In this document: piece after piece, positions 1 through 8,182 of the stretch
Position numbering within the stretch: the stretch's first letter is position 1
Layout of the letters: each line of letters starts with the position of its first letter
Origin: Parvicella sp964387945
GTDB lineage: Bacteria; Bacteroidota; Bacteroidia; Flavobacteriales_D; Parvicellaceae
Length of the DNA: 64,000 nucleotides
Assembly (NCBI GenBank): GCA_964387945.1
Contig: CAYLYX010000009.1
Location: 62,001-126,000 of the forward strand
Direction of reading: 5' to 3'
The notes under the pieces: generated by a model
Told to the model about the DNA's origin: nothing
What the model saw: the letters and a program-made list of their open reading frames with translations, nothing else
Databases searched by the model: none
Made by a program: the position numbers and the translations under genes

Positions 1-1541
1 AAGGCAATAAAGTCGCCCATTTTTGCCATATCAATCCCGTAGCAATCTGGGTATCGAATCTGTGGAGCACTAGACACCACCACAATCATATTGGGCTCTA
101 AACGGTCTAGTATTCTCAGGACGCTTTGTCGCAATGTAGTCCCACGTACAATCGAATCATCCAGCACCACAATATTGTCCTCATGCCGCTTGATCGATCC
201 GTATGTAATATCATAAACGTGCGCTACCATGTCATCTCTCGCATCGTCTTGCGTAATAAAGGTTCTCAGTTTTGCATCCTTTACCATGATTTTCTCAACA
301 CGTGTTCTAATCGATAGTATTTCTTTCAAATCATCGGCACATGGGTGCTCACCCAAGGCTTGTATTTTTCGAGCTTTTACACCATTTAAGTAGTCCTCTG
401 TGGCCTTAAGCATTCCATAATATGCCATCTCTGCGGTGTTCGGGATAAAAGAGAAAACTGTATTTCTCATGTCATAATCAATCGCCTCCAGCACTTTAGG
501 TGTAACCAATCTTCCGAGCTCTAGCCGCTCTTGATAAATGTCTTTATCCGTTCCTCTTGAAAAATAGATCCGCTCAAATGAACACTGCGTTTCGGGCAAC
601 GGTTCTTTTACTAGTAACTCACTGGTCTCACCTTTTTTAGGAATGATCAGCGCATGCCCCGGTTTTACTTCCTTGATTTCCTCCCACTTTAAGTTGAAAG
701 CTGTTTGAATAACTGGTCTTTCTGATGCAACAACAACATATTCATCATTCTCAAACCAAAAAGCAGGTCGTATTCCAGAAGGATCGCGCAACACAAAAGC
801 ATCTCCATGGCCAATCATCCCAGCCATAGCGTATCCACCGTCCCAATCTACTGCCGAATTCTTTAAGATTTCCTGAATATCAATGTTCTTGGCTATTTGC
901 TCGGAAATTTCCTGATAAGAATAGCCTAGTGACTTATACTTTTCAAACAAACGCTGATTCTCTTCATCCAGATAGTGACCAATTTTCTCTAAAATGGTAA
1001 CCGTATCTGATTTCTCCTTCGGATGCTGACCGATGTCTACCAATAGACCAAACAACTCATCTACGTTCGTCATGTTGAAGTTACCCGCTACTACCAAATT
1101 TCTCGTCATCCAATTGTTTTGACGAAGAAAAGGATGACAATTTTCAACCTTGTTTTTTCCGTAGGTTCCATACCTCAGGTGACCTAAAAACAACTCTCCG
1201 GTAAACGCCTCGTTCTGTTTTAGCCATTCCGTGTCTCTCAACTTTTCAGGGCTTTCTTCCTCCAACACTTTGAATCGTTTGTTGATGTAAGAAAACAGGT
1301 CTTGAATGGGCTTTTGGTCAACGCTTCTATGTCTACTGATATAGCGTGTTCCTGGCTCCATATCAAATTTAATATTCGCGAGTCCAGCACCATCCTGACC
1401 TCTATTATGTTGCTTCTCCATCAGGAGGTACATCTTACTTAACGCCCAAAAAGAGGTGCCATATTTTTCAAGGTAGAACTCTAGCGGCTTCTTCAATTTT
1501 AGAAGGGCAATTCCGCATTCGTGTTGGAGAAAATCACTCAT
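1..1541 (-). CDS. Amidophosphoribosyltransferase-like protein (class II glutamine amidotransferase plus PRTase), partial
   Basis: The gene reads from an ATG at 1541 leftwards and leaves the window at base 1; about 513 residues are visible. The start MSDFLQHECGIAL puts the N-terminal-nucleophile Cys at residue 9, so an eight-residue propeptide would be removed. A glutamine amidotransferase (Ntn) domain follows, with FLGHLRYGTYG and DWDGGYAMAGM. Near the left edge lies the PRPP-binding loop VVLDDSIVRGTTL, then YGIDMAKMGDFIAF. This two-domain layout is that of PurF, which makes phosphoribosylamine from PRPP and glutamine in the first step of purine synthesis. The protein has long insertions relative to E. 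coli PurF and resembles the second, longer Bacteroidota form (about 630 residues), so I give no gene symbol. A 73-bp gap separates it from the upstream DinB-like gene. Confidence 0.88.
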   Translation of the reverse strand, partial: MSDFLQHECGIALLKLKKPLEFYLEKYGTSFWALSKMYLLMEKQHNRGQDGAGLANIKFDMEPGTRYISRHRSVDQKPIQDLFSYINKRFKVLEEESPEKLRDTEWLKQNEAFTGELFLGHLRYGTYGKNKVENCHPFLRQNNWMTRNLVVAGNFNMTNVDELFGLLVDIGQHPKEKSDTVTILEKIGHYLDEENQRLFEKYKSLGYSYQEISEQIAKNIDIQEILKNSAVDWDGGYAMAGMIGHGDAFVLRDPSGIRPAFWFENDEYVVVASERPVIQTAFNLKWEEIKEVKPGHALIIPKKGETSELLVKEPLPETQCSFERIYFSRGTDKDIYQERLELGRLVTPKVLEAIDYDMRNTVFSFIPNTAEMAYYGMLKATEDYLNGVKARKIQALGEHPCADDLKEILSIRTRVEKIMVKDAKLRTFITQDDARDDMVAHVYDITYGSIKRHEDNIVVLDDSIVRGTTLRQSVLRILDRLEPNMIVVVSSAPQIRYPDCYGIDMAKMGDFIA

Positions 1542-1614
1542 GGCTGCAAAGGTAGAAATTATGTTTTTGTTAAACTCCAATTCTCACAACAAGAATGGAA
1601 AGAAAATAACAATC

Positions 1615-2106
1615 CTAAACAGACTTTACACCGTGCATCTTACACAACCAACCTAAATGACCGGTGTGAATACTTTCGTGACGAATGCTATGAATGATTG
1701 CGTCTCTTACGGTTTGAATCCCAGCAACGTTAAACGCCTTTTTTGTGGGTTGATCTAACTGTTCGTCAGATAGTTGATTAATGTGCTCCAATGTATTCAA
1801 ATGAATTTGCTTGAAGCTGTCTAGCACAGCCTTAAAATCTGGGTATGCATCGGTCACCTCATTGTCTCCTCCCATACTGAAACAAGCAAACCAATCTTCC
1901 TTTGTTCCTGAACCGTAAGTGAGGTAGTTGGCCAAAAAGTTCTCTGACATCGCTAGGTGTCCAATTTCCCAAATGATAGAATTGAAACGCTTACCATCAA
2001 ATTCAAACGTTTTGAAAGGATCGCACCCTTTCATCAGTGATAAATACCATTTGGTGAGCTCTCTTGCTTTATCCAGTTGTCTTGCTAAAATCTGTGCTTC
2101 TGTCAT
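1615..2106 (-). CDS. DinB-like domain protein
   Basis: 163 residues with the four-helix DinB/YfiT look. His50 (in EIGH) and the C-terminal HESIH pair (His143, His147) match the three-His metal site of the family. DinB-fold proteins include metal-dependent thiol transferases and many uncharacterised members, so no reaction is assigned. It is the last gene of a tight minus-strand operon (Lrp, YjbR-like, Ung, DinB-like), 4 bp after ung. Company with a DNA-repair enzyme hints at a stress role, but that is inference only. Confidence 0.8.
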   Translation of the reverse strand: MTEAQILARQLDKARELTKWYLSLMKGCDPFKTFEFDGKRFNSIIWEIGHLAMSENFLANYLTYGSGTKEDWFACFSMGGDNEVTDAYPDFKAVLDSFKQIHLNTLEHINQLSDEQLDQPTKKAFNVAGIQTVRDAIIHSIRHESIHTGHLGWLCKMHGVKSV

Positions 2107-2110
2107 ATTT

Positions 2111-2776
2111 CTACCAGTTTATGGGTTGTTTACCAACGCTCACAAGATAATCATTTGCTTGAATAAAATGTTTATTGCCAAACCATAAACCTCTATTGGC
2201 GCTCAATGGAGATGGGTGTCCAGACTTAAGTACGAGGTGTTTACTTCCATCAATCAAGCTGCTCTTCTTTTTTGCAAAACCACCCCAAAGCATGAAAACA
2301 ACACGGTCACATTCTTTGGAGATGATACGAATCACCTCATCCGTAAATCGTTCCCAACCTTTTCCTTGGTGCGATCCAGCCTGATGAGCCCTCACCGTGA
2401 GTGTAGCGTTCAACAAAAACACCCCTTGATCTGCCCACCTTTCAAGATTGCCAGACGCAGGCATAGCCTTTCCCGTGTTTTCACTTACTTCTTTTAAAAT
2501 ATTTACCAATGAGGGAGGAAAAGGAATCCCATCGTTTACAGAAAAACAAAGTCCATTTGCCTGCCCAGGACCATGATAAGGGTCTTGTCCGATGATCACC
2601 ACCTTGACATCAGAAATGGAACAATGATCAAAGGCAGAGAAGATCAACTGCCCGGGCGGAAAACACTTGTTCTTCGCATATTCCATCTTCACAAATGACT
2701 GTAACTGTTTAAAGTAGTCCTTTTCGAACTCCTGCCCTAGGTGCTTTTTCCAATCTTCATTAATTCGTACTCCCAT
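2111..2776 (-). CDS. ung: Uracil-DNA glycosylase
   Basis: 221 residues, the normal family-1 UDG length. The water-activating motif GQDPYHGPGQANGL with its catalytic Asp, the FPPSLVNI segment and the minor-groove loop HPSPLSA are all present, with the catalytic His in that last motif. The enzyme removes uracil from DNA after cytosine deamination or dUTP incorporation and so starts base excision repair. It sits 5 bp after the YjbR-like gene and 4 bp before the DinB-like gene, so the four genes are probably one transcript. The dUTPase in this window (58.5 kb) acts on the same problem at the nucleotide level. The call is secure. Confidence 0.97.
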   Translation of the reverse strand: MGVRINEDWKKHLGQEFEKDYFKQLQSFVKMEYAKNKCFPPGQLIFSAFDHCSISDVKVVIIGQDPYHGPGQANGLCFSVNDGIPFPPSLVNILKEVSENTGKAMPASGNLERWADQGVFLLNATLTVRAHQAGSHQGKGWERFTDEVIRIISKECDRVVFMLWGGFAKKKSSLIDGSKHLVLKSGHPSPLSANRGLWFGNKHFIQANDYLVSVGKQPINW

Positions 2777-2781
2777 AACGT

Positions 2782-3132
2782 CTAGATCCCCAATTCAGCT
2801 CTTCGTTTTTTGGTCAACGATGCTACCACTAAATCATGAGAATCTTTAATCCATTCCTTTATCAGTTCATCACTTACACCTCCGTTTACAACTACCGTAT
2901 TCCAATGTTTTTTACTCATATGATAACCAGCGGTGACTTCTGGGTATTCTTCCCGTAACCGAATCGCTTTTTCTGGTTCGCACTTTAGGTTAATACTACT
3001 AAAAAGCTCAACATCAGTAAGTGCAAACATCTTACCTGCCACTTTAAAAACGAGGGTTCTCTGATCAAAAGGAAACTCCTCTGTTGTGTGAGGAAAGGAA
3101 AGACAATAATCTCTATACTCTTCTATATTCAC
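2782..3132 (-). CDS. MmcQ/YjbR family protein
   Basis: 116 residues, a full-length single-domain member of the MmcQ/YjbR (CyaY-like fold) family. Diagnostic stretches are the N-terminal YCLSFPHTTEEFPFD, the KVAGKMFALTD segment, GYHMSKKHWNTV and the C-terminal LVVASLTKK. Members are often called DNA-binding, from fold and a few studies, but the molecular role is unsettled. It lies 2 bp after lrp and 5 bp before ung, so it is co-transcribed with both. Confidence 0.88.
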   Translation of the reverse strand: MNIEEYRDYCLSFPHTTEEFPFDQRTLVFKVAGKMFALTDVELFSSINLKCEPEKAIRLREEYPEVTAGYHMSKKHWNTVVVNGGVSDELIKEWIKDSHDLVVASLTKKRRAELGI

Positions 3133-3134
3133 GC

Positions 3135-3623
3135 CTATTCGCTGATCTTTAAAGGCTTGCTATAATCTATCGGAAGGACTGGTGATGACTTTACACAAGA
3201 CAATACGACCATTGTTTGCATTTGGCGAATTTCCTCGATCTTGCTCAAGTTCTCAGTGATCAACTTATCAAACGCAGGAATATCTGGAACGACCACTTTC
3301 AGTTGATAATCAAAGTTTCCAGTAAGCTGATAACATTCAACCACACTATCAATATTCTCAATTTGCGCAATAAAATTTTGCATTGCGTTTGAAATCTGCC
3401 TTGTCAACGAAACTTGAATGAGCGCACTGAATCCCAATCCTAGCATCTCTTTGTCTACTTGTGCATGATAACTCTTAAGTAAACCTGCTTTCTCCAACTT
3501 CTGAACCCTTCCTAGTGTAGGTGCAGCAGAGAGACCTACTTTTTTACTTAGCTCAATATTGGTAATTTTTGAGTTTTCTTGAAGCTCACGCAATATCTTA
3601 AGATCAATTCTATCAATTTTCAT
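3135..3623 (-). CDS. Lrp/AsnC family transcriptional regulator
   Basis: 162 residues: an N-terminal winged helix-turn-helix (about residues 4-60, with LKILRELQENSKITNIELS and the recognition helix region LSAAPTLGRVQKL) and a C-terminal RAM/AsnC ligand-binding, oligomerising domain (about 68-150, with VECYQLTGNFDYQLKVVV). Such proteins bind amino acids or related small molecules as octamers or dimers and control nearby or global genes. The ligand cannot be read from sequence. First gene of the lrp-yjbR-ung-dinB operon and divergent from the alpha/beta hydrolase gene at 3713, so it may regulate either side. Confidence 0.93.
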   Translation of the reverse strand: MKIDRIDLKILRELQENSKITNIELSKKVGLSAAPTLGRVQKLEKAGLLKSYHAQVDKEMLGLGFSALIQVSLTRQISNAMQNFIAQIENIDSVVECYQLTGNFDYQLKVVVPDIPAFDKLITENLSKIEEIRQMQTMVVLSCVKSSPVLPIDYSKPLKISE

Positions 3624-3645
3624 AGCACAGGTTTTATCGTCCTCT

Positions 3646-3653
3646 CAAATATA
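3646..3653 (-). promoter_or_regulatory. Putative -7 promoter box for the lrp operon
   Basis: On the minus strand this reads TATATTTG, an exact match to the Bacteroidota -7 consensus TAnnTTTG, 22 bases before the lrp start codon. No well-spaced TTG-type -33 box is seen; the nearest TTTG lies 24 bp upstream. On the plus strand TACTTTTG at 3686-3693 could serve the divergent hydrolase gene. Confidence 0.45.
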
Positions 3654-3712
3654 AAAATAAACTCCAAGAAATTAGTACAAAGTTTTACTTTTGACATAGT
3701 ATTGACTTATAA

Positions 3713-4513
3713 ATGAAAGATTCCAATAAATCAGTGGAGAAAACTTCAAGAATTGCACACCGAAAAATTGAGCATGGGCATACACAAAACCTTCTGTTGC
3801 TGCACGGTTTTTTGGGAAGTCAGCACATTTGGGATCCATTGCTCTCAGCACTCTCTAAGTCCTTTAATGTCATAACCGTTGATCTTCCGGGTCATGGAAA
3901 GTCGCCCTGCCATGAAGAAATGCTCACCATGGCACAGATGGCGCAGTGGGTTATCGAGTTATTGGATGAACTTCAACTCAAGCAAACGCATATTGTAGGC
4001 CATTCCATGGGCGGCTATGTGGGGTTAGAGATGCTGAATCATTCACCTCAACGGGTGCAAAGCTTAACCTTACTCAACAGCACGGCTGCCGCTGATAGTG
4101 ATGAAAAGAAGGCTGATCGACTTCGGGCGGTAAAAGTATTTGACTTGAGTCCAAGAGTATATATTCGAGAAGCAATTACCAATCTCTTTTACCCACCCAA
4201 ACGCGATGAATTGCTTCAAGAGGTAGAACGACTGCAGGAGATCGCGCTTCAAACTACCGTTGAAGGGGCAAAAGCTTGTCTAAGAGGAATGAGAGAACGA
4301 CATCCTTTCGTTGAGTTAGTGAACACCTCTCGCGTTCCTATTCAATATTTGGCGGGTGTGCATGACACAACTGTTCCTTACCCATCAATTGTTGAGCAAA
4401 TTACGGGAGATCAAGTTCAATTGGTATCGTTTAAAAACTCTGGGCATATGTCATTCGCTGAAGAAAAAGTGCAATGTATAAATTCGATTGTTAACTTTAT
4501 CGATGCACTATGA
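3713..4513 (+). CDS. Alpha/beta hydrolase (MenH-like)
   Basis: 266 residues with the alpha/beta-hydrolase fold. Visible are the oxyanion segment LLLHGFLGSQHIW, the VDLPGHGKS strand-turn, the nucleophile elbow GHSMGG (Ser), an acid candidate in YLAGVHDTTVPY and the catalytic His in NSGHMSFAEE. Overall it looks like the MenH/small-ester-hydrolase group, but no menaquinone gene is nearby, so the substrate is unknown. Its stop overlaps the start of the next gene by 4 bp (ATGA), so translation of the two is probably coupled. Confidence 0.88.
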   Translation: MKDSNKSVEKTSRIAHRKIEHGHTQNLLLLHGFLGSQHIWDPLLSALSKSFNVITVDLPGHGKSPCHEEMLTMAQMAQWVIELLDELQLKQTHIVGHSMGGYVGLEMLNHSPQRVQSLTLLNSTAAADSDEKKADRLRAVKVFDLSPRVYIREAITNLFYPPKRDELLQEVERLQEIALQTTVEGAKACLRGMRERHPFVELVNTSRVPIQYLAGVHDTTVPYPSIVEQITGDQVQLVSFKNSGHMSFAEEKVQCINSIVNFIDAL

Positions 4514-4995
4514 AACAACTCTTTATCATACGACACGGCAAATCTGATTGGAATCAGGGAGTCAAAGACTTTGACCGACCCCTCAATACGCGTGGAATGA
4601 AAGATGCGCCAAATATGGGCGCCTACCTGCTTGAGCAGCATACCTCACCAGATTATGTCTTGAGCAGTTCTGCCAACCGAGCTAAATCTACGGCTCATTT
4701 GCTCTTGACTGCCATGAACTTCAGTTTGAGTAAAATCCATGAAACTGATAAGCTTTATCACGCTACTGTAAACGAAGTATTAAGAGAAATTTCTTCTGTG
4801 CCCGATGATGTGAACACACTGTTTATTTTTGGTCACAACCCAGGGCTGAGTGATCTCGTCTACTATTTAAGTGGTGAACCCACCGAATTGAAGACATGCT
4901 GTGTTGGGATTCTTGAACTACAAGTTGATAAATGGAGTGAATTAAGTCGAGAAACTTGCACTCTAGAAGCCTATCTCTCTCCAAAAGAAATCTAG
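4510..4995 (+). CDS. SixA-like histidine phosphatase
   Basis: 161 residues of the histidine-phosphatase (phosphoglycerate mutase-like) superfamily. The N-terminal MKQLFIIRHGKSDWN carries the RHG catalytic motif and FGHNPGLSDL carries the second catalytic His. The short length and the S(A)NRAKSTA segment fit the SixA type, whose E. coli member dephosphorylates phosphohistidine on signalling/PTS proteins. The actual target here is unknown. The gene overlaps the preceding hydrolase by 4 bp. The 144-bp gap after it shows no clear terminator. Confidence 0.88.
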   Translation: MKQLFIIRHGKSDWNQGVKDFDRPLNTRGMKDAPNMGAYLLEQHTSPDYVLSSSANRAKSTAHLLLTAMNFSLSKIHETDKLYHATVNEVLREISSVPDDVNTLFIFGHNPGLSDLVYYLSGEPTELKTCCVGILELQVDKWSELSRETCTLEAYLSPKEI

Positions 4996-5139
4996 AAACC
5001 GTTTACCCGCTCTTGCATTCCGCTTACGAATTGAGCGCTACCGAACACCAATAACACCCTGTCAGACTGCAACTTACAGCGTTTCTTGTTCGTATATTTA
5101 CCATAACAACGATTGCAGAATCTTTAAAACTTATTTGTT

Positions 5140-5847
5140 ATGGAACGAAAGAAATCAAAAAAAGCAGATCTTGAGCGTAAGCGAGGATCAATACTATTGG
5201 TGGGGTTGGTTTGTGCCACTTCTACCGTACTCATGTCGTTTGAATATGCTCAGTTTGAAATGAACAACGGTGATGACCTGATGAGTTCAGTATCACATCA
5301 TGAAGACGTTTGGGAGCTCATTGAACCAAAAATCGAGTACACCTCAACAAAGCAGCCTGAACCTGTAAAACAATCTGACATGGTTGTAGCGGATCCTGAG
5401 CCTGAGCCAGAACCTGCTCCAGACCCAGAACCAGATCCCGAACCAACACCAGAACCAGGACCTTTTCCTCCGGGACCTCCAGGACCACCATTACCTCCTC
5501 AGCCTGAGCCAGAGCCTATCTTGCCGCAGGTTCCCTATGAGGTAGTAGAACAGATGCCTGAATTCCCAGGCGGATTTGAAGCCATGTACGAGTTCCTTTC
5601 GAACAACATTAAGTACCCTCAAATGTGTATCGACAATAACGTTCAAGGAAAGTCATACATCAAGTTTACCGTAGAAAAAGATGGTTCTATCACCAATATG
5701 GAAGTGATAAAATCAGCACACAAATTACTGGACAAAGAAGCAGTAAGGGTGATTGGCACAATGCCTAAGTGGATACCGGGAAGACAGCTCAACAAGGTAG
5801 TTCGTGTGAACTATACCTTACCCATTAACTTCATTCTTGACAATTAA
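5140..5847 (+). CDS. TonB-like energy transducer, proline-rich (copy 1)
   Basis: 235 residues with a typical TonB layout: a basic cytoplasmic N-terminus, one transmembrane segment at about 17-36, a proline/glutamate/aspartate-rich periplasmic spacer at about 85-130 (repeated PEP and PDPEP units, then PPGPPGPP) and a TonB C-terminal domain with EFPGGFEAMYEFLSNNIKYP and the strand VQGKSYIKFTVEKDGSI. TonB proteins pass proton-motive energy from ExbB/ExbD to outer-membrane TonB-dependent receptors; none of those is in the window. A close paralogue follows after 11 bp. The plus-strand leader is AT-rich with no textbook promoter. Confidence 0.88.
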   Translation: MERKKSKKADLERKRGSILLVGLVCATSTVLMSFEYAQFEMNNGDDLMSSVSHHEDVWELIEPKIEYTSTKQPEPVKQSDMVVADPEPEPEPAPDPEPDPEPTPEPGPFPPGPPGPPLPPQPEPEPILPQVPYEVVEQMPEFPGGFEAMYEFLSNNIKYPQMCIDNNVQGKSYIKFTVEKDGSITNMEVIKSAHKLLDKEAVRVIGTMPKWIPGRQLNKVVRVNYTLPINFILDN

Positions 5848-5858
5848 TACAACATATT

Positions 5859-6569
5859 ATGGAACAAAAAAAATCAAATAAGGCCAATCTCGAACGCCAA
5901 CGAGGATCGACCATTCTCATCGGATTGGTATGCGCCACTTCACTGACCCTAATGTCTTTTGAATACGCCAACTTCGAAATGAATCAAACCGATGACTTGA
6001 TGAGTTCGCACGAGAGCAAAGATATCGAATGGAAAATGACAGATGAAATAGTGATCTTTAAACCTGCCGCACCTGTAGAACAACCTAAAACAACTCATGT
6101 GGAAACGGTTGTTGCTGAACCCGAAATTGATGTAGTCGAAGAAGTAGAAGAAAAGGAAGAGGTAGAAATTGACTTAAACAACATTCCAGAAATTACTGGT
6201 GGGTTTGGTCAACAAGAAGAAACTACCGAATTGGTAAAAATGTCGCCCATCACTGAAGTACTGCCAGTTGCAGATGTAATGCCTGAATTTCCAGGGGGCA
6301 CGAAAGAAATGTACAAGTTCATTTACAAGCACATTGATTATCCAGATCTTTGTTTGGAACTAGGTGTGCAAGGGAAGACCTATATTCAGTTTACGGTATG
6401 GAGAGATGGTACGATCCGTGACATCACCATCGGGCAGACTACACATAAACTGCTAGGTGAAGAAGCACTAAGAGTTGTTGACCTTATGCCAAAGTGGATT
6501 CCAGGGAAGGTTAACGGAAAGGATGTTAATGTCAGCTTTTCTCTACCTGTGAATTTCATTATTGAATAA
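5859..6569 (+). CDS. TonB-like energy transducer, acidic spacer (copy 2)
   Basis: 236 residues. The first 50 residues closely match copy 1 (ME-KKS-KA-LER-RGS, one transmembrane segment, then the shared MSFEYA and DDLMSS), and so does the C-terminal TonB domain (MPEFPGGTKEMYKFI, GVQGKTYIQFTVWRDGTI). The middle differs: instead of prolines it has a Glu/Val-rich acidic stretch at about 90-110. This is a tandem duplication with a replaced spacer, so the two may span the periplasm differently or serve different receptors. A hairpin with a T-run follows the stop codon. Confidence 0.86.
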   Translation: MEQKKSNKANLERQRGSTILIGLVCATSLTLMSFEYANFEMNQTDDLMSSHESKDIEWKMTDEIVIFKPAAPVEQPKTTHVETVVAEPEIDVVEEVEEKEEVEIDLNNIPEITGGFGQQEETTELVKMSPITEVLPVADVMPEFPGGTKEMYKFIYKHIDYPDLCLELGVQGKTYIQFTVWRDGTIRDITIGQTTHKLLGEEALRVVDLMPKWIPGKVNGKDVNVSFSLPVNFIIE

Positions 6570-6590
6570 AAACACATTAAACACACCGTT

Positions 6591-6635
6591 AAGAAGGGCA
6601 TCGTCACGAGGGATTCGGGCGGTGCTTCTTTTTTT
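6591..6635 (+). terminator. Probable Rho-independent terminator after the tonB pair
   Basis: AAGAAG at 6591 pairs with CTTCTT ending at 6630, and GCATCG pairs with CGGTGC, with a two-base bulge and a G-rich loop. A run of seven T at 6629-6635 follows. The stem is imperfect, so confidence is moderate. Confidence 0.5.
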
Positions 6636-6701
6636 GTTGTTAGGTCACCTGTTACTTTTCTTGAAAGATGCCATTATAGTAATACATAAAAACCCAACGC
6701 C

Positions 6702-8162
6702 ATGAAAACATTATTTACCTTTTTACTTCTTTGCCTTTCTGTTTTTTCTTTTGCTCAACTCAAAATCTCTACGGTTTCTGGAAAATCGGAATCGTTTCAA
6801 CAATTAGTTCAATCGCTGATGGGAGACGGTGTGATCGTTACCAACATTTCAACCAACCAATCGGATGAATCACAAGCGTTCGGAATTTTTGAGGATCCAG
6901 GCAAAACATTTGGAATGGAAAAAGGAATCATTGCTACCACTGGTTCTATTGCTAGAGTTGCACAGGAAAATAATTTTGAAGGCATGACGAGCTATGCTGC
7001 CAACGACATCATTGAAGACGGTTGGCACAATCACAGCATCACGGGCACGAGAATTCCAGAACTTGAAAAATTGTTAGGCGGCACAAGAACCAACGATGGC
7101 ATCATCATAGAAATGGACATCATACCAATGGCGGATACGTTGGCATTTTCTTATGTTTTCGGGTCGGAAGAATACGATGAGTACGTCTGCTCAGAGTTTA
7201 ATGACATTTTCGCCTTTTTCATTAGTGGTGATGGCATTGACGGTGTGAAAAACATGGCTGTTCTTCCTGGCTCAACTACTGCCGTAAGCATTAATAATGT
7301 GAACAATGGAAATCCGGGCAATCCCTCATGTGAGCCTTCAAACTCGACCTATTACAAAAAGAATGACGGTGCTATTATTGAATACGATGGATTCACCCGA
7401 TTATTGGAGATTAAGCAGAAGGTTACTCCGGGGAAAACGTACCACCTCAAACTTTGCATAGCCGATGCGAGTGATAATGCGCTGGATTCTGGAATTCTAA
7501 TTGAACATACCAGTGTTGTTAGCTTTCACGAAGATTTATCGGTATATTTTAATACCAATAGCGCAGTACTTACTGCCGAATATAAAGATGAACTACAACG
7601 AGTAGTTGACCTCATGAAGCAACATAACGTTCGTAATCTAGTTGTGTCAGGACATACGGATGGAGATGGCTCAGATAAATTCAATTATAAACTGTCTGAA
7701 AAAAGGGCTGAAAATGTGGTTGATTACCTCCTAAGTCTTGGGCTTGAGCCAAGTCAAATCTCCGTAAAAGTGAGGGGTGAGGCAATGCCATATAGTGACA
7801 ACTCAACCGATGAAGGAAAAGCTACAAATAGAAGAGTGGATGTTCGCCTACTCGGTAATTCTGAAAAATACCAACCGAACATCGAAGAAAGTGAAGCGGT
7901 TGATTTGGCCAACCTTAATCAAAACTATCCGAACCCCTTTTCCAACCAAACGGTTTTGGAGTATTACATTCCTTCCTCATCTAGCAGAGCAGAACTGATC
8001 ATTACCGCACTGGATGGTAGTATAACTGATCGATTTGTTATCCTGCAACAAGGGCATGGAAAAGTAGCTGTAGATGGTGCCAAATATGCAACCGGAACCT
8101 ACATGGCATCACTCTTTGTGGACGACAAGATGACCGAATCGATCAAAATGGTGAAGCAGTAA
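6702..8162 (+). CDS. Choice-of-anchor L domain / OmpA domain / T9SS type A sorting domain protein
   Basis: 486 residues. A signal peptide (about 1-18, ending FSFAQ) leads into a choice-of-anchor L domain at about 30-275, recognisable by GMEKGIIATTGSI, MDIIPMADTLAFSYVFGSEEYDEYVCSEFNDIFAFF and the VSINNVNNGNPG segment. An OmpA C-terminal-like peptidoglycan-binding domain follows at about 285-390 (YFNTNSAVL, VVSGHTDGDGS, LSEKRAENVVDYL, NRRVDVRL). The last 80 residues, from NQNYPNPFSNQTVLEYYIP, are a type IX secretion C-terminal sorting domain. The protein is therefore probably sent through the outer membrane by T9SS. The middle OmpA domain is odd in a T9SS cargo. It stands alone between the tonB pair and the convergent mscS gene. 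Confidence 0.88.
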   Translation: MKTLFTFLLLCLSVFSFAQLKISTVSGKSESFQQLVQSLMGDGVIVTNISTNQSDESQAFGIFEDPGKTFGMEKGIIATTGSIARVAQENNFEGMTSYAANDIIEDGWHNHSITGTRIPELEKLLGGTRTNDGIIIEMDIIPMADTLAFSYVFGSEEYDEYVCSEFNDIFAFFISGDGIDGVKNMAVLPGSTTAVSINNVNNGNPGNPSCEPSNSTYYKKNDGAIIEYDGFTRLLEIKQKVTPGKTYHLKLCIADASDNALDSGILIEHTSVVSFHEDLSVYFNTNSAVLTAEYKDELQRVVDLMKQHNVRNLVVSGHTDGDGSDKFNYKLSEKRAENVVDYLLSLGLEPSQISVKVRGEAMPYSDNSTDEGKATNRRVDVRLLGNSEKYQPNIEESEAVDLANLNQNYPNPFSNQTVLEYYIPSSSSRAELIITALDGSITDRFVILQQGHGKVAVDGAKYATGTYMASLFVDDKMTESIKMVKQ

Positions 8163-8182
8163 TCGAATTGCGGCTTTATCCT

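Noticed and set aside
1928..2497. Long plus-strand open frames opposite ung and the DinB-like gene
   Set aside because: They are shadows of well-supported minus-strand genes and show no family signature.
5400..5530. Tandem repeat region (CCAGAACCAGAYCC-like) as a mobile or CRISPR repeat
   Set aside because: It is the Pro/Glu/Asp-rich spacer of a TonB-like protein and keeps the reading frame throughout.
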